From: Utricularia gibba
Lineage: Eukaryota > Streptophyta > Magnoliopsida > Lamiales > Lentibulariaceae
Direction of reading: 5' to 3'
NCBI GenBank assembly: GCA_002189035.1
Contig: NEEC01000198.1
Coordinates: forward strand, 1 to 28,168
Length of the DNA: 28,168 nucleotides
Position numbers and translations under genes: made by a program. This document shows positions 11,081 through 20,715 of the stretch, piece by piece. The notes beneath the pieces were generated by a model, which saw only the letters and a list, made by a program, of their open reading frames with translations, did not search any database and had not been told where the DNA came from. Every line of letters begins with the position of its first letter. Positions within the stretch are counted from its first letter, which is position 1.

Positions 11081-14000
11081 TGGTTTTCTCAACCGCATGC
11101 TTTATATTTGATAAGGCACTCTCGTGGGGCAACGGTATCGAGCAGGAGGTCGAGTCGAGCTCGGCCCAGAGTCATTTGTAGCCCGGCAAAAAAATTGATG
11201 CATTTATTAACGTTGGTTTTATTAGGCTGCCTACATGTTTCTCAAGGAAAAGCTTGTCGTTTTGGCGGGTGATGTCTTTGGAACTTCGTTCTGACCAAGG
11301 TTCGGTCTGACTCCTTTGCCACATCGGGTCCTACTCGACGAAAATCGTGATGCAGTTATTGAAGTTAGGATTCATGAGCACCCAAAATGGTTTTCTCAAC
11401 CGCATGCTTTATATTTGATAAGGCGCTCTCGTGGGCAACGGTATCGAGTAGGAGGTCGAGTCGAGCTCGGGCCCATAGTCATTTGTAGCTCGGCAAAAAA
11501 CTTGATGCATTTATTAACGTTGGTTTTAATAGGCTGCCTCAATGGTTTCTCAAGGAAAAGCTTGTCGTTTTTGGCGGGTGATGTCGTTGTGAACTTCGTT
11601 CTGACCCAAGGTTCGGTCTGTCTCCTTTGCCAAATCGGTCCTACTCGACGAAAATCGTGATGCAGTTATTGAAGTTAGGATTTCATGAGCACCCAAAATG
11701 CTTTTTCAATCGCATGCTTTGTAGTTGAGGAGGCGCTCTAGTGGGGCACGGTATCGGGCAAAAGGTCGAGTCGGGCTCGTCCAGAGTCATTTTTAGCCGT
11801 CAAAAAAATGATGCATTTATTAACGTTGGGTTTTAATAGGCTGCCTACATGGTTTCTCAAGGAAAAGCTTGTCGTTTCTGGGCGGGTGATGTCTTTTGGA
11901 ACTTCGTTCTGACCATAGGTTCGGTCTGACTCCTTTGCCACATCGGGTCCTACTCGACGAAAATCGTGATGCAGTTATTGAAGTTAGGATTCATGAGCAC
12001 CCAAAATGGTTTTCTCAACCGCATGCTTTATATTTGATAGGCTCTCGTGGGGCAACGGTATCGAGCAGGAGGTCGAGTCGAGCTCGGGCCCATAGTCATT
12101 TGTAGCTCGGCAAAAAACTTGATGCATTTATTAACGTTGGGTTTTAATAGGCTGCCTACATGTTTCTCAAGGAAAAGCTTGTCGTTTTTGGCGGGTGATG
12201 TCGTTGTGAACTTCGTTCTGACCAAGGTTCGGTCTGTCTCCTTTGCCACATCGGTCCTACTCGACGAAAATCGTGATGCAGTTATTGAAGTTAGGATTTC
12301 ATGAGCACCCAAAATGGTTTTCTCAACCGCATGCTTTATATTTGATAAGGCGCTCTCGTGGGGCAACGGTATCGAGCAGGAGGTCGAGTCGAGCTCGGCC
12401 CATAGTCATTTGTAGCTCGGCAAAAAATTGATGCATTTATTAACGTTGGTTTAATAGGCTGCCTACATGGTTTCTCAAGGAAAAGCTTGTCGTTTCTGGG
12501 CGGTGATGTCTTTTGGAACTTCGTTCTGACCAGGTTCGGTCTGACTCCTTTGCCACATCGGGTCCTACTCGACGAAAATCGTGATGCAGTTATTGAAGTT
12601 AGGATTTCATGAGCACCCAAAATGGTTTTCTCAACCGCATGCTTTATATTTGATAAGGTGCTCTCGTGGGGCAACGGTATCGAGTAGGAGGTCGAGTCGA
12701 GCTCGGGCCCATAGTCATTTGTAGCTCGGCAAAAAACTTGATGCATTTATTAACGGTTGGTTTTAATAGGCTGCTCAATGGTTTTCTCAAGGAAAAGCTT
12801 GTCGTTTTTGGCGGGTGATGTCGTTGTGAACTTCGTTCTGACCCAAGGTTCGGTCTGTCTCCTTTGCCAAATCTGGTCCTACTCGACGAAAATCGTGATG
12901 CAGTTATTGAAGTTAGGATTTCATGAGCACCCAAAATGCTTTTCTCGCATGCTTTGTAGTTGAGGAGGCGCTCTAGTGGGGCACGGTATCGGGCAAAAGG
13001 TCGAGTCGGGCTCGCTCCAGAGTCATTTTTAGCCCAAAAAAATGATGCATTTATTAACGTTGGGTTTTAATAGGCTGCCTACATGGTTTCTCAAGGAAAA
13101 GCTTGTCGTTTCTGGGGGTGATGTCTTTTGGAACTTCGTTCTGACCATAGGTTCGGTCTGACTCCTTTGCCACATCGGGTCCTACTCGACGAAAATCGTG
13201 ATGCAGTTATTGAAGTTAGGATTTCATGAGCACCCAAAATGGTTTTCTCAACCGCATGCTTTATATTTGATAAGGTGCTCTCGTGGGGCAACGGTATCGA
13301 GTAGGAGGTCGAGTCGAGCTCGGGCCCATAGTCATTTGTAGCTCGGCAAAAAACTTGATGCATTTATTAACGGTTGGTTTTAATAGGCTGCCTCAATGGT
13401 TTCTCAAGGAAAAGCTTGTCGTTTTTGGGCGGGTGATGTCGTTGTGAACTTCGTTCTGACCAAGGTTCGGTCTGTCTCCTTTGCCAAATCTGGTCCTACT
13501 CGACGAAAATCGTGATGCAGTTATTGAAGTTAGGATTTCATGAGCACCCAAAATGGTTTTCTCAACCGCATGCTTTATATTTGATAAGGCGCTCTCGTGG
13601 GGCAACGGTATCGAGCAGGAGGTCGAGTCGAGCTCGGCCCAGAGTCATTTGTAGCCCGGCAAAAAAATTGATGCATTTATTAACGTTGGTTATTAGGCTG
13701 CCTACATGTTTCTCAAGGAAAAGCTTGTCGTTTCTGGGCGGGTGATGTCTTTTGGAACTTCGTTCTGACCAAGGTTCGGTCTGACTCCTTTGCCACATCG
13801 GGTCCTACTCGACGAAAATCGTGATGCAGTTATTGAAGTTAGGATTTCATGAGCACCCAAAATGGTTTTCTCAACCGCATGCTTTATATTTGATAAGGTG
13901 CTCTCGTGGGGCAACGGTATCGAGTAGGAGGTCGAGTCGAGCTCGGGCCCATAGTCATTTGTAGCTCGGCAAAAAACTTGATGCATTTATTAACGGTTGG

Positions 14001-15098
14001 TTTTAATAGGCTGCCTAATGGTTTCTCAAGGAAAAGCTTGTCGTTTTTGGGCGGGTGATGTCGTTGTGAACTTCGTTCTGACCAAGGTTCGGTCTGTCCT
14101 TTGCCAAATCTGGTCCTACTCGACGAAAATCGTGATGCAGTTATTGAAGTTAGGATTTCATGAGCACCCAAAATGCTTTTCTCAATCGCATGCTTGTAGT
14201 TGAGGAGGCGCTCTAGTGGGGCACGGTATCGGCAAAAGGTCGAGTCGGCTCGCCCAGAGTCATTTTAGCCTGTCAAAAAAATGATGCATTTATTAACGTT
14301 GGTTTTAATAGGCTGCCTACATGGTTTCTCAAGGAAAAGCTTGTCGTTTCTGGGGGGTGATGTCTTTTGGAACTTCGTTCTGACCATAGGTTCGGTCTGA
14401 CTCCTTTGCCACATCGGGTCCTACTCGACGAAAATCGTGATGCAGTTATTGAAGTTAGGATTTCATGAGCACCCAAAATGGTTTTCTCAACCGCATGCTT
14501 TATATTTGATAAGGTGCTCTCGTGGGGCAACGGTATCGAGTAGGAGGTCGAGTCGAGCTCGGGCCCATAGTCATTTGTAGCTCGGCAAAAAATTGATGCA
14601 TTTATTAACGGGTTTTAATAGGCTGCCTCAATGGTTTTCTCAAGGAAAAGCTTGTCGTTTTGGGCGGGTGATGTCGTTGTGAACTTCGTTCTGACCAAGG
14701 TTCGGTCTGACTCCTTTGCCAATCGGGTCCTACTCGACGAAAATCGTGATGCAGTTATTGAAGTTAGGATTCATGAGCACCCAAAATGGTTTTCTCAACC
14801 GCATGCTTTATATTTGATAAGGCGCTCTCGTGGGGCAACGGTATCGAGCAGGAGGTCGAGTCGAGCTCGGGCCCATAGTCATTTGTAGCTCGGCAAAAAA
14901 CTTGATGCATTTATTAACGTTGGGTTTTAATAGGCTGCCTACATGTTTTCTCAAGGAAAAGCTTGTCGTTTTTGGGCGGGTGATGTCGTTGTGAACTTCG
15001 TTCTGACCCAAGGTTCGGTCTGTCCTTTGCCAATCGGGTCCTACTCGACGAAAATCGTGATGCAGTTATTGAAGTTAGGATTTCATGAGCACCCAAAA
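11081..15098 (+). repeat. Mixed higher-order block of 13 monomers (M38-M50)
   Basis: The order is C A B D C A B A C A B A D, with starts at 11081, 11388, 11699, 12007, 12315, 12623, 12937, 13240, 13554, 13863, 14174, 14479 and 14787. A is present every two or three positions. M42 (12315) is a mosaic: its left half has D/A markers (CCCATAG, GTAGCTCGG) but AATTGAT as in C, and its right half is B/C type (GTCTTTTGG). M39 (11388) combines AAGGCGCTC with GAGTAGG. Confidence 0.85.
14787..15098 (+). repeat. Representative D-type monomer (312 bp)
   Basis: D combines markers of the other types in order: AAGGCGCTC (CG form), GAGCAGG as in C, GGGCCCATAG, GTAGCTCGG and ACTTGAT as in A, GTTGGGTTTTAATAGGCTGCC and ACATG as in B, then an A-type right half (TTTTTGGGCGGG, GTTGTGAAC, ACCCAAGG, TGTC). 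It therefore reads as a recombinant of A, B and C, or as close to a common ancestor of them. This copy ends CCAATCGGG rather than CCAAATCTGG. Confidence 0.8.
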
Positions 15099-15726
15099 TG
15101 GTTTTCTCAACCGCATGCTTTATATTTGATAAGGTGCTCTCGTGGGGCAACGGTATCGAGTAGGAGGTCGAGTCGAGCTCGGGCCCATAGTCATTTGTAG
15201 CTCGGCAAAAAACTTGATGCATTTATTAACGTTGGTTTTAATAGGCTGCCTCAATGGTTTTCTCAAGGAAAAGCTTGTCGTTTTTGGGCGGGTGATGTCG
15301 TTGTGAACTTCGTTCTGACCCAAGGTTCGGTCTGTCTCCTTTGCCAAATCTGGTCCTACTCGACGAAAATCGTGATGCAGTTATTGAAGTTAGGATTTCA
15401 TGAGCACCCAAAATGCTTTTGTCAATCGCATGCTTTGTAGTTGAGGAGGCGCTCTAGTGGGGCACGGTATCGGGCAAAAGGTCGAGTCGGGCTCGCTCCC
15501 AGAGTCATTTTTAGCCTGTCAAAAAAAGTGATGCATTTATTAACGTTGGGTTTTAATAGGCTGCCTACATGGTTTCTCAAGGAAAAGCTTGTCGTTTCTG
15601 GGGGGTGATGTCTTTTGGAACTTCGTTCTGACCATAGGTTCGGTCTGACTCCTTTGCCACATCGGGTCCTACTCGACGAAAATCGTGATGCAGTTATTGA
15701 AGTTAGGATTTCATGAGCACCCAAAA

Positions 15727-15883
15727 TGGTTTTCTCAACCGCATGCTTTATATTTGATAAGGTGCTCTCGTGGGGCAACGGTATCGAGTAGGAGGTCGAG
15801 TCGAGCTCGGGCCCATAGTCATTTGTAGCTCGGCAAAAAACTTGATGCATTTATTAACGGTTGGTTTTAATAGGCTGCCTCAA
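15727..15883 (+). repeat. Left ~157-bp half-unit of the A monomer
   Basis: It begins TGGTTTTCTCAA, the same 12 bases that begin the right half at 15884. Its last 50 bases (15834-15883) align without gaps to the last 50 of the right half (15993-16042) with 34 matches, counted by hand. Shared core words are AAAA, TGATGCA and TTATT. The two halves are therefore ancient copies of one ~157-bp unit. The left half is CpG-rich around GGTCGAGTCGAGCTCGG and varies more between types than the right half. Confidence 0.85.
15802..15814. other. Overlapping palindromes CGAGCTCG and GGGCCC in the left half-unit
   Basis: CGAGCTCG (15802-15809) is a perfect 8-bp palindrome containing a SacI site. It abuts and shares one G with GGGCCC (15809-15814), an ApaI site. 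Both recur in most A and many D copies. B copies read GTCGGGCTCGCTCCC here and lose both, and many C copies read CTCGGCCCAGAG and lose GGGCCC. The short dyads could favour non-B structure, but no function can be read from sequence. Confidence 0.7.
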
Positions 15884-15937
15884 TGGTTTTCTCAAGGAAA
15901 AGCTTGTCGTTTTTGGGCGGGTGATGTCGTTGTGAAC

Positions 15938-15965
15938 TTCGTTCTGACCCAAGGTTCGGTCTGTC
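15938..15965 (+). repeat. Internal short direct duplication, 17-bp spacing
   Basis: TTCGTTCTGAC at 15938 is repeated as TTCGGTCTGTC at 15955, 17 bp downstream (9 of 11 bases match). In B and C copies the second reads TTCGGTCTGAC and matches 10 of 11. The pair is present in nearly all monomers and is missing from the damaged copies M10, M17 and M18. It is a sub-duplication within the half-unit. Confidence 0.7.
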
Positions 15966-15983
15966 TCCTTTGCCAAATCTGGT

Positions 15984-16042
15984 CCTACTCGACGAAAATC
16001 GTGATGCAGTTATTGAAGTTAGGATTTCATGAGCACCCAAAA
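15984..16042 (+). repeat. Near-invariant ~60-bp terminal box of the monomer
   Basis: From CCTACTCGACG to GAGCACCCAAAA this segment is almost unchanged in all 92 monomers. The recurrent differences are one T lost in GGATTTCATG (common before C and D copies), GGATATCATG at 1229 and 17882, and one missing C in a few early copies. It survives complete in the heavily damaged M17 and for its last ~45 bp in M18. It could be a protein-binding or nucleosome-positioning element, or simply the best-homogenised part; sequence alone cannot decide. Confidence 0.75.
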
Positions 16043-16355
16043 TGCTTTTGTCAATCGCATGCTTTGTAGTTGAGGAGGCGCTCTAGTGGGGCACGGTATC
16101 GGGCAAAAGGTCGAGTCGGGCTCGCTCCAGAGTCATTTTTAGCCTGTCAAAAAAAGTGATGCATTTATTAACGTTGGGTTTTAATAGGCTGCCTACATGG
16201 TTTCTCAAGGAAAAGCTTGTCGTTTCTGGGCGGGTGATGTCTTTTGGAACTTCGTTCTGACCATAGGTTCGGTCTGACTCCTTTGCCACATCGGGTCCTA
16301 CTCGACGAAAATCGTGATGCAGTTATTGAAGTTAGGATTTCATGAGCACCCAAAA
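16043..16355 (+). repeat. Representative B-type monomer (313 bp)
   Basis: B is the most distinct type. Its start is TGCTTTTGTCAATCGCATGC, followed by TTTGTAGTTGAGGAGGCGCTC, TAGTGGGGCACGG (the other types have CGTGGGGCAACGG), TATCGGGCAAAAGG, GTCGGGCTCGCTC, CAGAGTC, TTTTTAGCCTGTC, a run of A then GTGATGCATT, GTTGGGTTTT, ACATGGTTTCTC, TTTCTGGGCGGG, GTCTTTTGGAAC, ACCATAGG and CCACATCGGG. It lacks the SacI and ApaI palindromes of type A. About 26 copies are present, nearly always directly after an A. Confidence 0.92.
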
Positions 16356-18211
16356 TGGTTTTCTCAACCGCATGCTTTATATTTGATAAGGTGCTCTCGT
16401 GGGGCAACGGTATCGAGTAGGAGGTCGAGTCGAGCTCGGGCCCATAGTCATTTGTAGCTCGGCAAAAAACTTGATGCATTTATTAACGGTTGGTTTTAAT
16501 AGGCTGCCTCAATGGTTTTCTCAAGGAAAAGCTTGTCGTTTTTGGGCGGGTGATGTCGTTGTGAACTTCGTTCTGACCAAGGTTCGGTCTGACTCCTTTG
16601 CCAAATCGGTCCTACTCGACGAAAATCGTGATGCAGTTATTGAAGTTAGGATTTCATGAGCACCCAAAATGCTTTTCAATCGCATGCTTTGTATTGAGGA
16701 GGCGCTCTAGTGGGGCACGGTATCGGCAAAAGGTCGAGTCGGGCTCGCTCCCAGAGTCATTTTAGCCTGTCAAAAAAAGTGATGCATTTATTAACGTTGG
16801 GTTTTAATAGGCTGCCTACATGGTTTCTCAAGGAAAAGCTTGTCGTTTCTGGGGGGTGATGTCTTTGGAACTTCGTTCTGACCATAGGTTCGGTCTGACT
16901 CCTTTGCCACATCGGGTCCTACTCGACGAAAATCGTGATGCAGTTATTGAAGTTAGGATTTCATGAGCACCCAAAATGGTTTTCTCAACCGCATGCTTTA
17001 TATTTGATAAGGCACTCTCGTGGGGCAACGGTATCGAGCAGGAGGTCGAGTCGAGCTCGGCCCAGAGTCATTTGTAGCCGGCAAAAAAATTGATGCATTT
17101 ATTAACGTTGGTTTATTAGGCTGCCTACATGTTTCTCAAGGAAAAGCTTGTCGTTTCTGGGCGGGTGATGTCTTTTGGAACTTCGTTCTGACCAAGTTCG
17201 GTCTGACTCCTTTGCCACATCGGGTCCTACTCGACGAAAATCGTGATGCAGTTATTGAAGTTAGGATTCATGAGCACCCAAAATGGTTTTCTCAACCGCA
17301 TGCTTTATATTTGATAAGGCCTCTCGTGGGCAACGGTATCGAGTAGGAGGTCGAGTCGAGCTCGGGCCCATAGTCATTTGTAGCTCGGCAAAAAACTTGA
17401 TGCATTTATTAACGGTTGGTTTTAATAGGCTGCCTCAATGGTTTTCTCAAGGAAAAGCTTGTCGTTTTTGGGCGGGTGATGTCGTTGTGAACTTCGTTCT
17501 GACCCAAGGTTCGGTCTGTCTCCTTTGCCAAATCTGGTCCTACTCGACGAAAATCGTGATGCAGTTATTGAAGTTAGGATTTCATGAGCACCCAAAATGC
17601 TTTTCAACGCATGCTTTGTATTGAGGAGGCGCTCTAGTGGGGCACGGTATCGGGCAGGTCGAGTCGGGCTCGCCCAGAGTCATTTTTAGCCGTCAAAAAA
17701 AGTGATGCATTTATTAACGTTGGGTTTTAATAGGCTGCCTACATGGTTTCTCAAGGAAAAGCTTGTCGTTTCTGGGCGGGTGATGTCTTTTGGAACTTCG
17801 TTCTGACCATAGGTTCGGTCTGACTCCTTTGCCACATCGGGTCCTACTCGACGAAAATCGTGATGCAGTTATTGAAGTTAGGATATCATGAGCACCCAAA
17901 ATGGTTTTCTCAACCGCATGCTTTATATTTGATAAGGCACTCTCGTGGGGCAACGGTATCGAGCAGGAGGTCGAGTCGAGCTCGGCCCAGAGTCATTTGT
18001 AGCCCGGCAAAAAAATTGATGCATTTATTAACGTTGGTTTTATTAGGCTGCCTACATAGTTTCTCAAGGAAAAGCTTGTCGTTTCTGGGCGGGTGATGTC
18101 TTTTGGAACTTCGTTCTGACCAAGGTTCGGTCTGACTCCTTTGCCATCGGGTCCTACTCGACGAAAATCGTGATGCAGTTATTGAAGTTAGGATTTCATG
18201 AGCACCCAAAA
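16356..18211 (+). repeat. Higher-order block: (A-B-C) x 2
   Basis: Monomers at 16356 A, 16670 B, 16977 C, 17284 A, 17598 B and 17902 C form two trimers of 928 bp each. Both C copies carry AAGGCACTC, GAGCAGG, CGGCCCAGAG and a GTTGGTTT-TTAGGCTGCC junction. The A at 17284 has a shortened AAGGCCTCTCG, so its TG diagnostic is lost. The B at 17598 ends in the rare GGATATCATG form. Confidence 0.88.
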
Positions 18212-20715
18212 TGGTTTTCTCAACCGCATGCTTTATATTTGATAAGGTGCTCTCGTGGGGCAACGGTATCGAGTAGGAGGTCGAGTCGAGCTCGGGCCCA
18301 TAGTCATTTGTAGCTCGGCAAAAAACTTGATGCATTTATTAACGTTGGTTTTAATAGGCTGCCTCAATGGTTTTCTCAAGGAAAAGCTTGTCGTTTTTGG
18401 GCGGGTGATGTCGTTGTGAACTTCGTTCTGACCCAAGGTTCGGTCTGTCTCCTTTGCCAAATCTGGTCCTACTCGACGAAAATCGTGATGCAGTTATTGA
18501 AGTTAGGATTTCATGAGCACCCAAAATGCTTTTGTCAATCGCATGCTTTGTAGTTGAGGAGGCGCTCTAGTGGGGCACGGTATCGGGCAAAAGGTCGAGT
18601 CGGGCTCGCTCCAGAGTCATTTTTAGCCTGTCAAAAAAAGTGATGCATTTATTAACGTTGGGTTTTAATAGGCTGCCTACATGGTTTCTCAAGGAAAAGC
18701 TTGTCGTTTCTGGCGGGTGATGTCTTTTGGAACTTCGTTCTGACCATAGGTTCGGTCTGACTCCTTTGCCACATCGGGTCCTACTCGACGAAAATCGTGA
18801 TGCAGTTATTGAAGTTAGGATTTCATGAGCACCCAAAATGGTTTTCTCAACCGCATGCTTTATATTTGATAAGGTGCTCTCGTGGGGCAACGGTATCGAG
18901 TAGGAGGTCGAGTCGAGCTCGGGCCCATAGTCATTTGTAGCTCGGCAAAAAACTTGATGCATTTATTAACGTTGGTTTTAATAGGCTGCCTCAATGGTTT
19001 TCTCAAGGAAAAGCTTGTCGTTTTTGGGCGGGTGATGTCGTTGTGAACTTCGTTCTGACCCAAGGTTCGGTCTGTCTCCTTTGCCAAATCTGGTCCTACT
19101 CGACGAAAATCGTGATGCAGTTATTGAAGTTAGGATTTCATGAGCACCCAAAATGCTTTTGTCAACGCATGCTTTGTAGTTGAGGAGGCGCTCTAGTGGG
19201 GCACGGTATCGGCAAAAGGTCGAGTCGGGCTCGCTCCCAGAGTCATTTTTAGCCTGTCAAAAAAAGTGATGCATTTATTAACGTTGGGTTTTAATAGGCT
19301 GCCTACATGTTTCTCAAGGAAAAGCTTGTCGTTTCTGGCGGGTGATGTCTTTTGGAACTTCGTTCTGACCATAGGTTCGGTCTGACTCCTTTGCCACATC
19401 GGGTCCTACTCGACGAAAATCGTGATGCAGTTATTGAAGTTAGGATTTCATGAGCACCCAAAATGGTTTTCTCAACCGCATGCTTTATATTTGATAAGGC
19501 GCTCTCGTGGGGCAACGGTATCGAGCAGGAGGTCGAGTCGAGCTCGGGCCCAGAGTCATTTGTAGCTCGGCAAAAAAATTGATGCATTTATTAACGTTGG
19601 TTTTAATAGGCTGCCTACATGTTTTTCTCAAGGAAAAGCTTGTCGTTTTTGGGCGGGTGATGTCGTTGTGAACTTCGTTCTGACCCAAGGTTCGGTCTGT
19701 CTCCTTTGCCACATCGGTCCTACTCGACGAAAATCGTGATGCAGTTATTGAAGTTAGGATTTCATGAGCACCCAAAATGGTTTTCTCAACCGCATGCTTT
19801 ATATTTGATAAGGTGCTCTCGTGGGGCAACGGTATCGAGTAGGAGGTCGAGTCGAGCTCGGGCCCATAGTCATTTGTAGCTCGGCAAAAAACTTGATGCA
19901 TTTATTAACGGTTGGTTTTAATAGGCTGCCTAATGGTTTTCTCAAGGAAAAGCTTGTCGTTTTTGGGCGGGTGATGTCGTTGTGAACTTCGTTCTGACCC
20001 AAGGTTCGGTCTGTCTCCTTTGCCAAATCTGGTCCTACTCGACGAAAATCGTGATGCAGTTATTGAAGTTAGGATTTCATGAGCACCCAAAATGCTTTTT
20101 CAATCGCATGCTTTGTAGTTGAGGAGGCGCTCTAGTGGGGCACGGTATCGGGCAAAAGGTCGAGTCGGGCTCGCCCAGAGTCATTTTTAGCCTGTCAAAA
20201 AAGTGATGCATTTATTAACGTTGGGTTTTAATAGGCTGCCTACATGGTTTCTCAAGGAAAAGCTTGTCGTTTCTGGGCGGGTGATGTCTTTTGGAACTTC
20301 GTTCTGACCATAGGTTCGGTCTGACTCCTTTGCCACATCGGGTCCTACTCGACGAAAATCGTGATGCAGTTATTGAAGTTAGGATTCATGAGCACCCAAA
20401 ATGGTTTTCTCAACCGCATGCTTTATATTTGATAAGGCACTCTCGTGGGGCAACGGTATCGAGTAGGAGGTCGAGTCGAGCTCGGGCCCATAGTCATTTG
20501 TAGCTCGGCAAAAAACTTGATGCATTTATTAACGGTTGGTTTTAATAGGCTGCCTCAATGGTTTTCTCAAGGAAAAGCTTGTCGTTTTTGGCGGGTGATG
20601 TCGTTGTGAACTTCGTTCTGACCCAAGGTTCGGTCTGACTCCTTTGCCAATCGGGTCCTACTCGACGAAAATCGTGATGCAGTTATTGAAGTTAGGATTT
20701 CATGAGCACCCAAAA
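18212..20715 (+). repeat. Higher-order block A B A B D A B A (M61-M68)
   Basis: Starts are 18212, 18527, 18839, 19154, 19464, 19778, 20093 and 20402. The first four are two clean A-B dimers (627 and 625 bp). The D at 19464 is a mosaic with CCCAGAG and AATTGAT (C markers) but GTAGCTCGG and an R1 right half. The last copy, M68 (20402), starts with the C marker AAGGCACTC and switches to A markers from GAGTAGG onwards. Confidence 0.88.
20402..20715 (+). repeat. Hybrid monomer M68: C-type start, A-type remainder
   Basis: AAGGCACTC (CA at 20438-20439) is the C marker, but GAGTAGG at 20461, CCCATAG, CGGTTGG, CTCAATGG and the R1 right half are all A. The preceding B ends GGATTCATG, the form often seen before a C. 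The simplest reading is an exchange between a B-C junction and an A monomer, with the breakpoint between about 20440 and 20463. It is followed by another A (20716), the only clear A-A neighbour pair in the window. Confidence 0.75.

Larger units (their letters stand above)
15727..16042 (+). repeat. Representative A-type monomer (316 bp)
   Basis: This copy reads identically by eye to those at 22591-22906 and 27851-28166, and 316 bp is the longest monomer length I measure in the window. Ordered landmarks are the start TGGTTTTCTCAACC, GCATGC, ATAAGGTGCTCTCGTGGGG, GAGTAGGAGGTCGAG, GGGCCCATAG, GTAGCTCGG, ACTTGATGCATTTATTAACG, CTCAATGG, AAGCTT, TTTTTGGGCGGG, GTTGTGAAC, ACCCAAGG, TGTCTCC, CCAAATCTGG, then the invariant end. 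A is the most frequent type (about 32 copies). Confidence 0.92.
15884..16042 (+). repeat. Right ~159-bp half-unit of the A monomer
   Basis: It starts TGGTTTTCTCAAGGAAAAGC with the HindIII site and ends CCCAAAA. It occurs in two main versions across the array. R1, as here, has GTTGTGAAC, ACCCAAGG, TGTCTCC and CCAAATCTGG, and is found in A and most D monomers. R2 has CTTTTGGAAC, ACCATAGG or ACCAAGG, TGACTCC and CCACATCGGG, and is found in B and most C monomers. Left and right halves are usually but not always coupled, so exchange occurs between them. Confidence 0.85.
15099..16355 (+). repeat. Higher-order block: (A-B) x 2
   Basis: The monomers start at 15099 (A, 315 bp), 15414 (B, 313), 15727 (A, 316) and 16043 (B, 313), giving dimers of 628 and 629 bp. 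These are among the cleanest copies in the window and define the A and B consensus forms. Confidence 0.92.
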
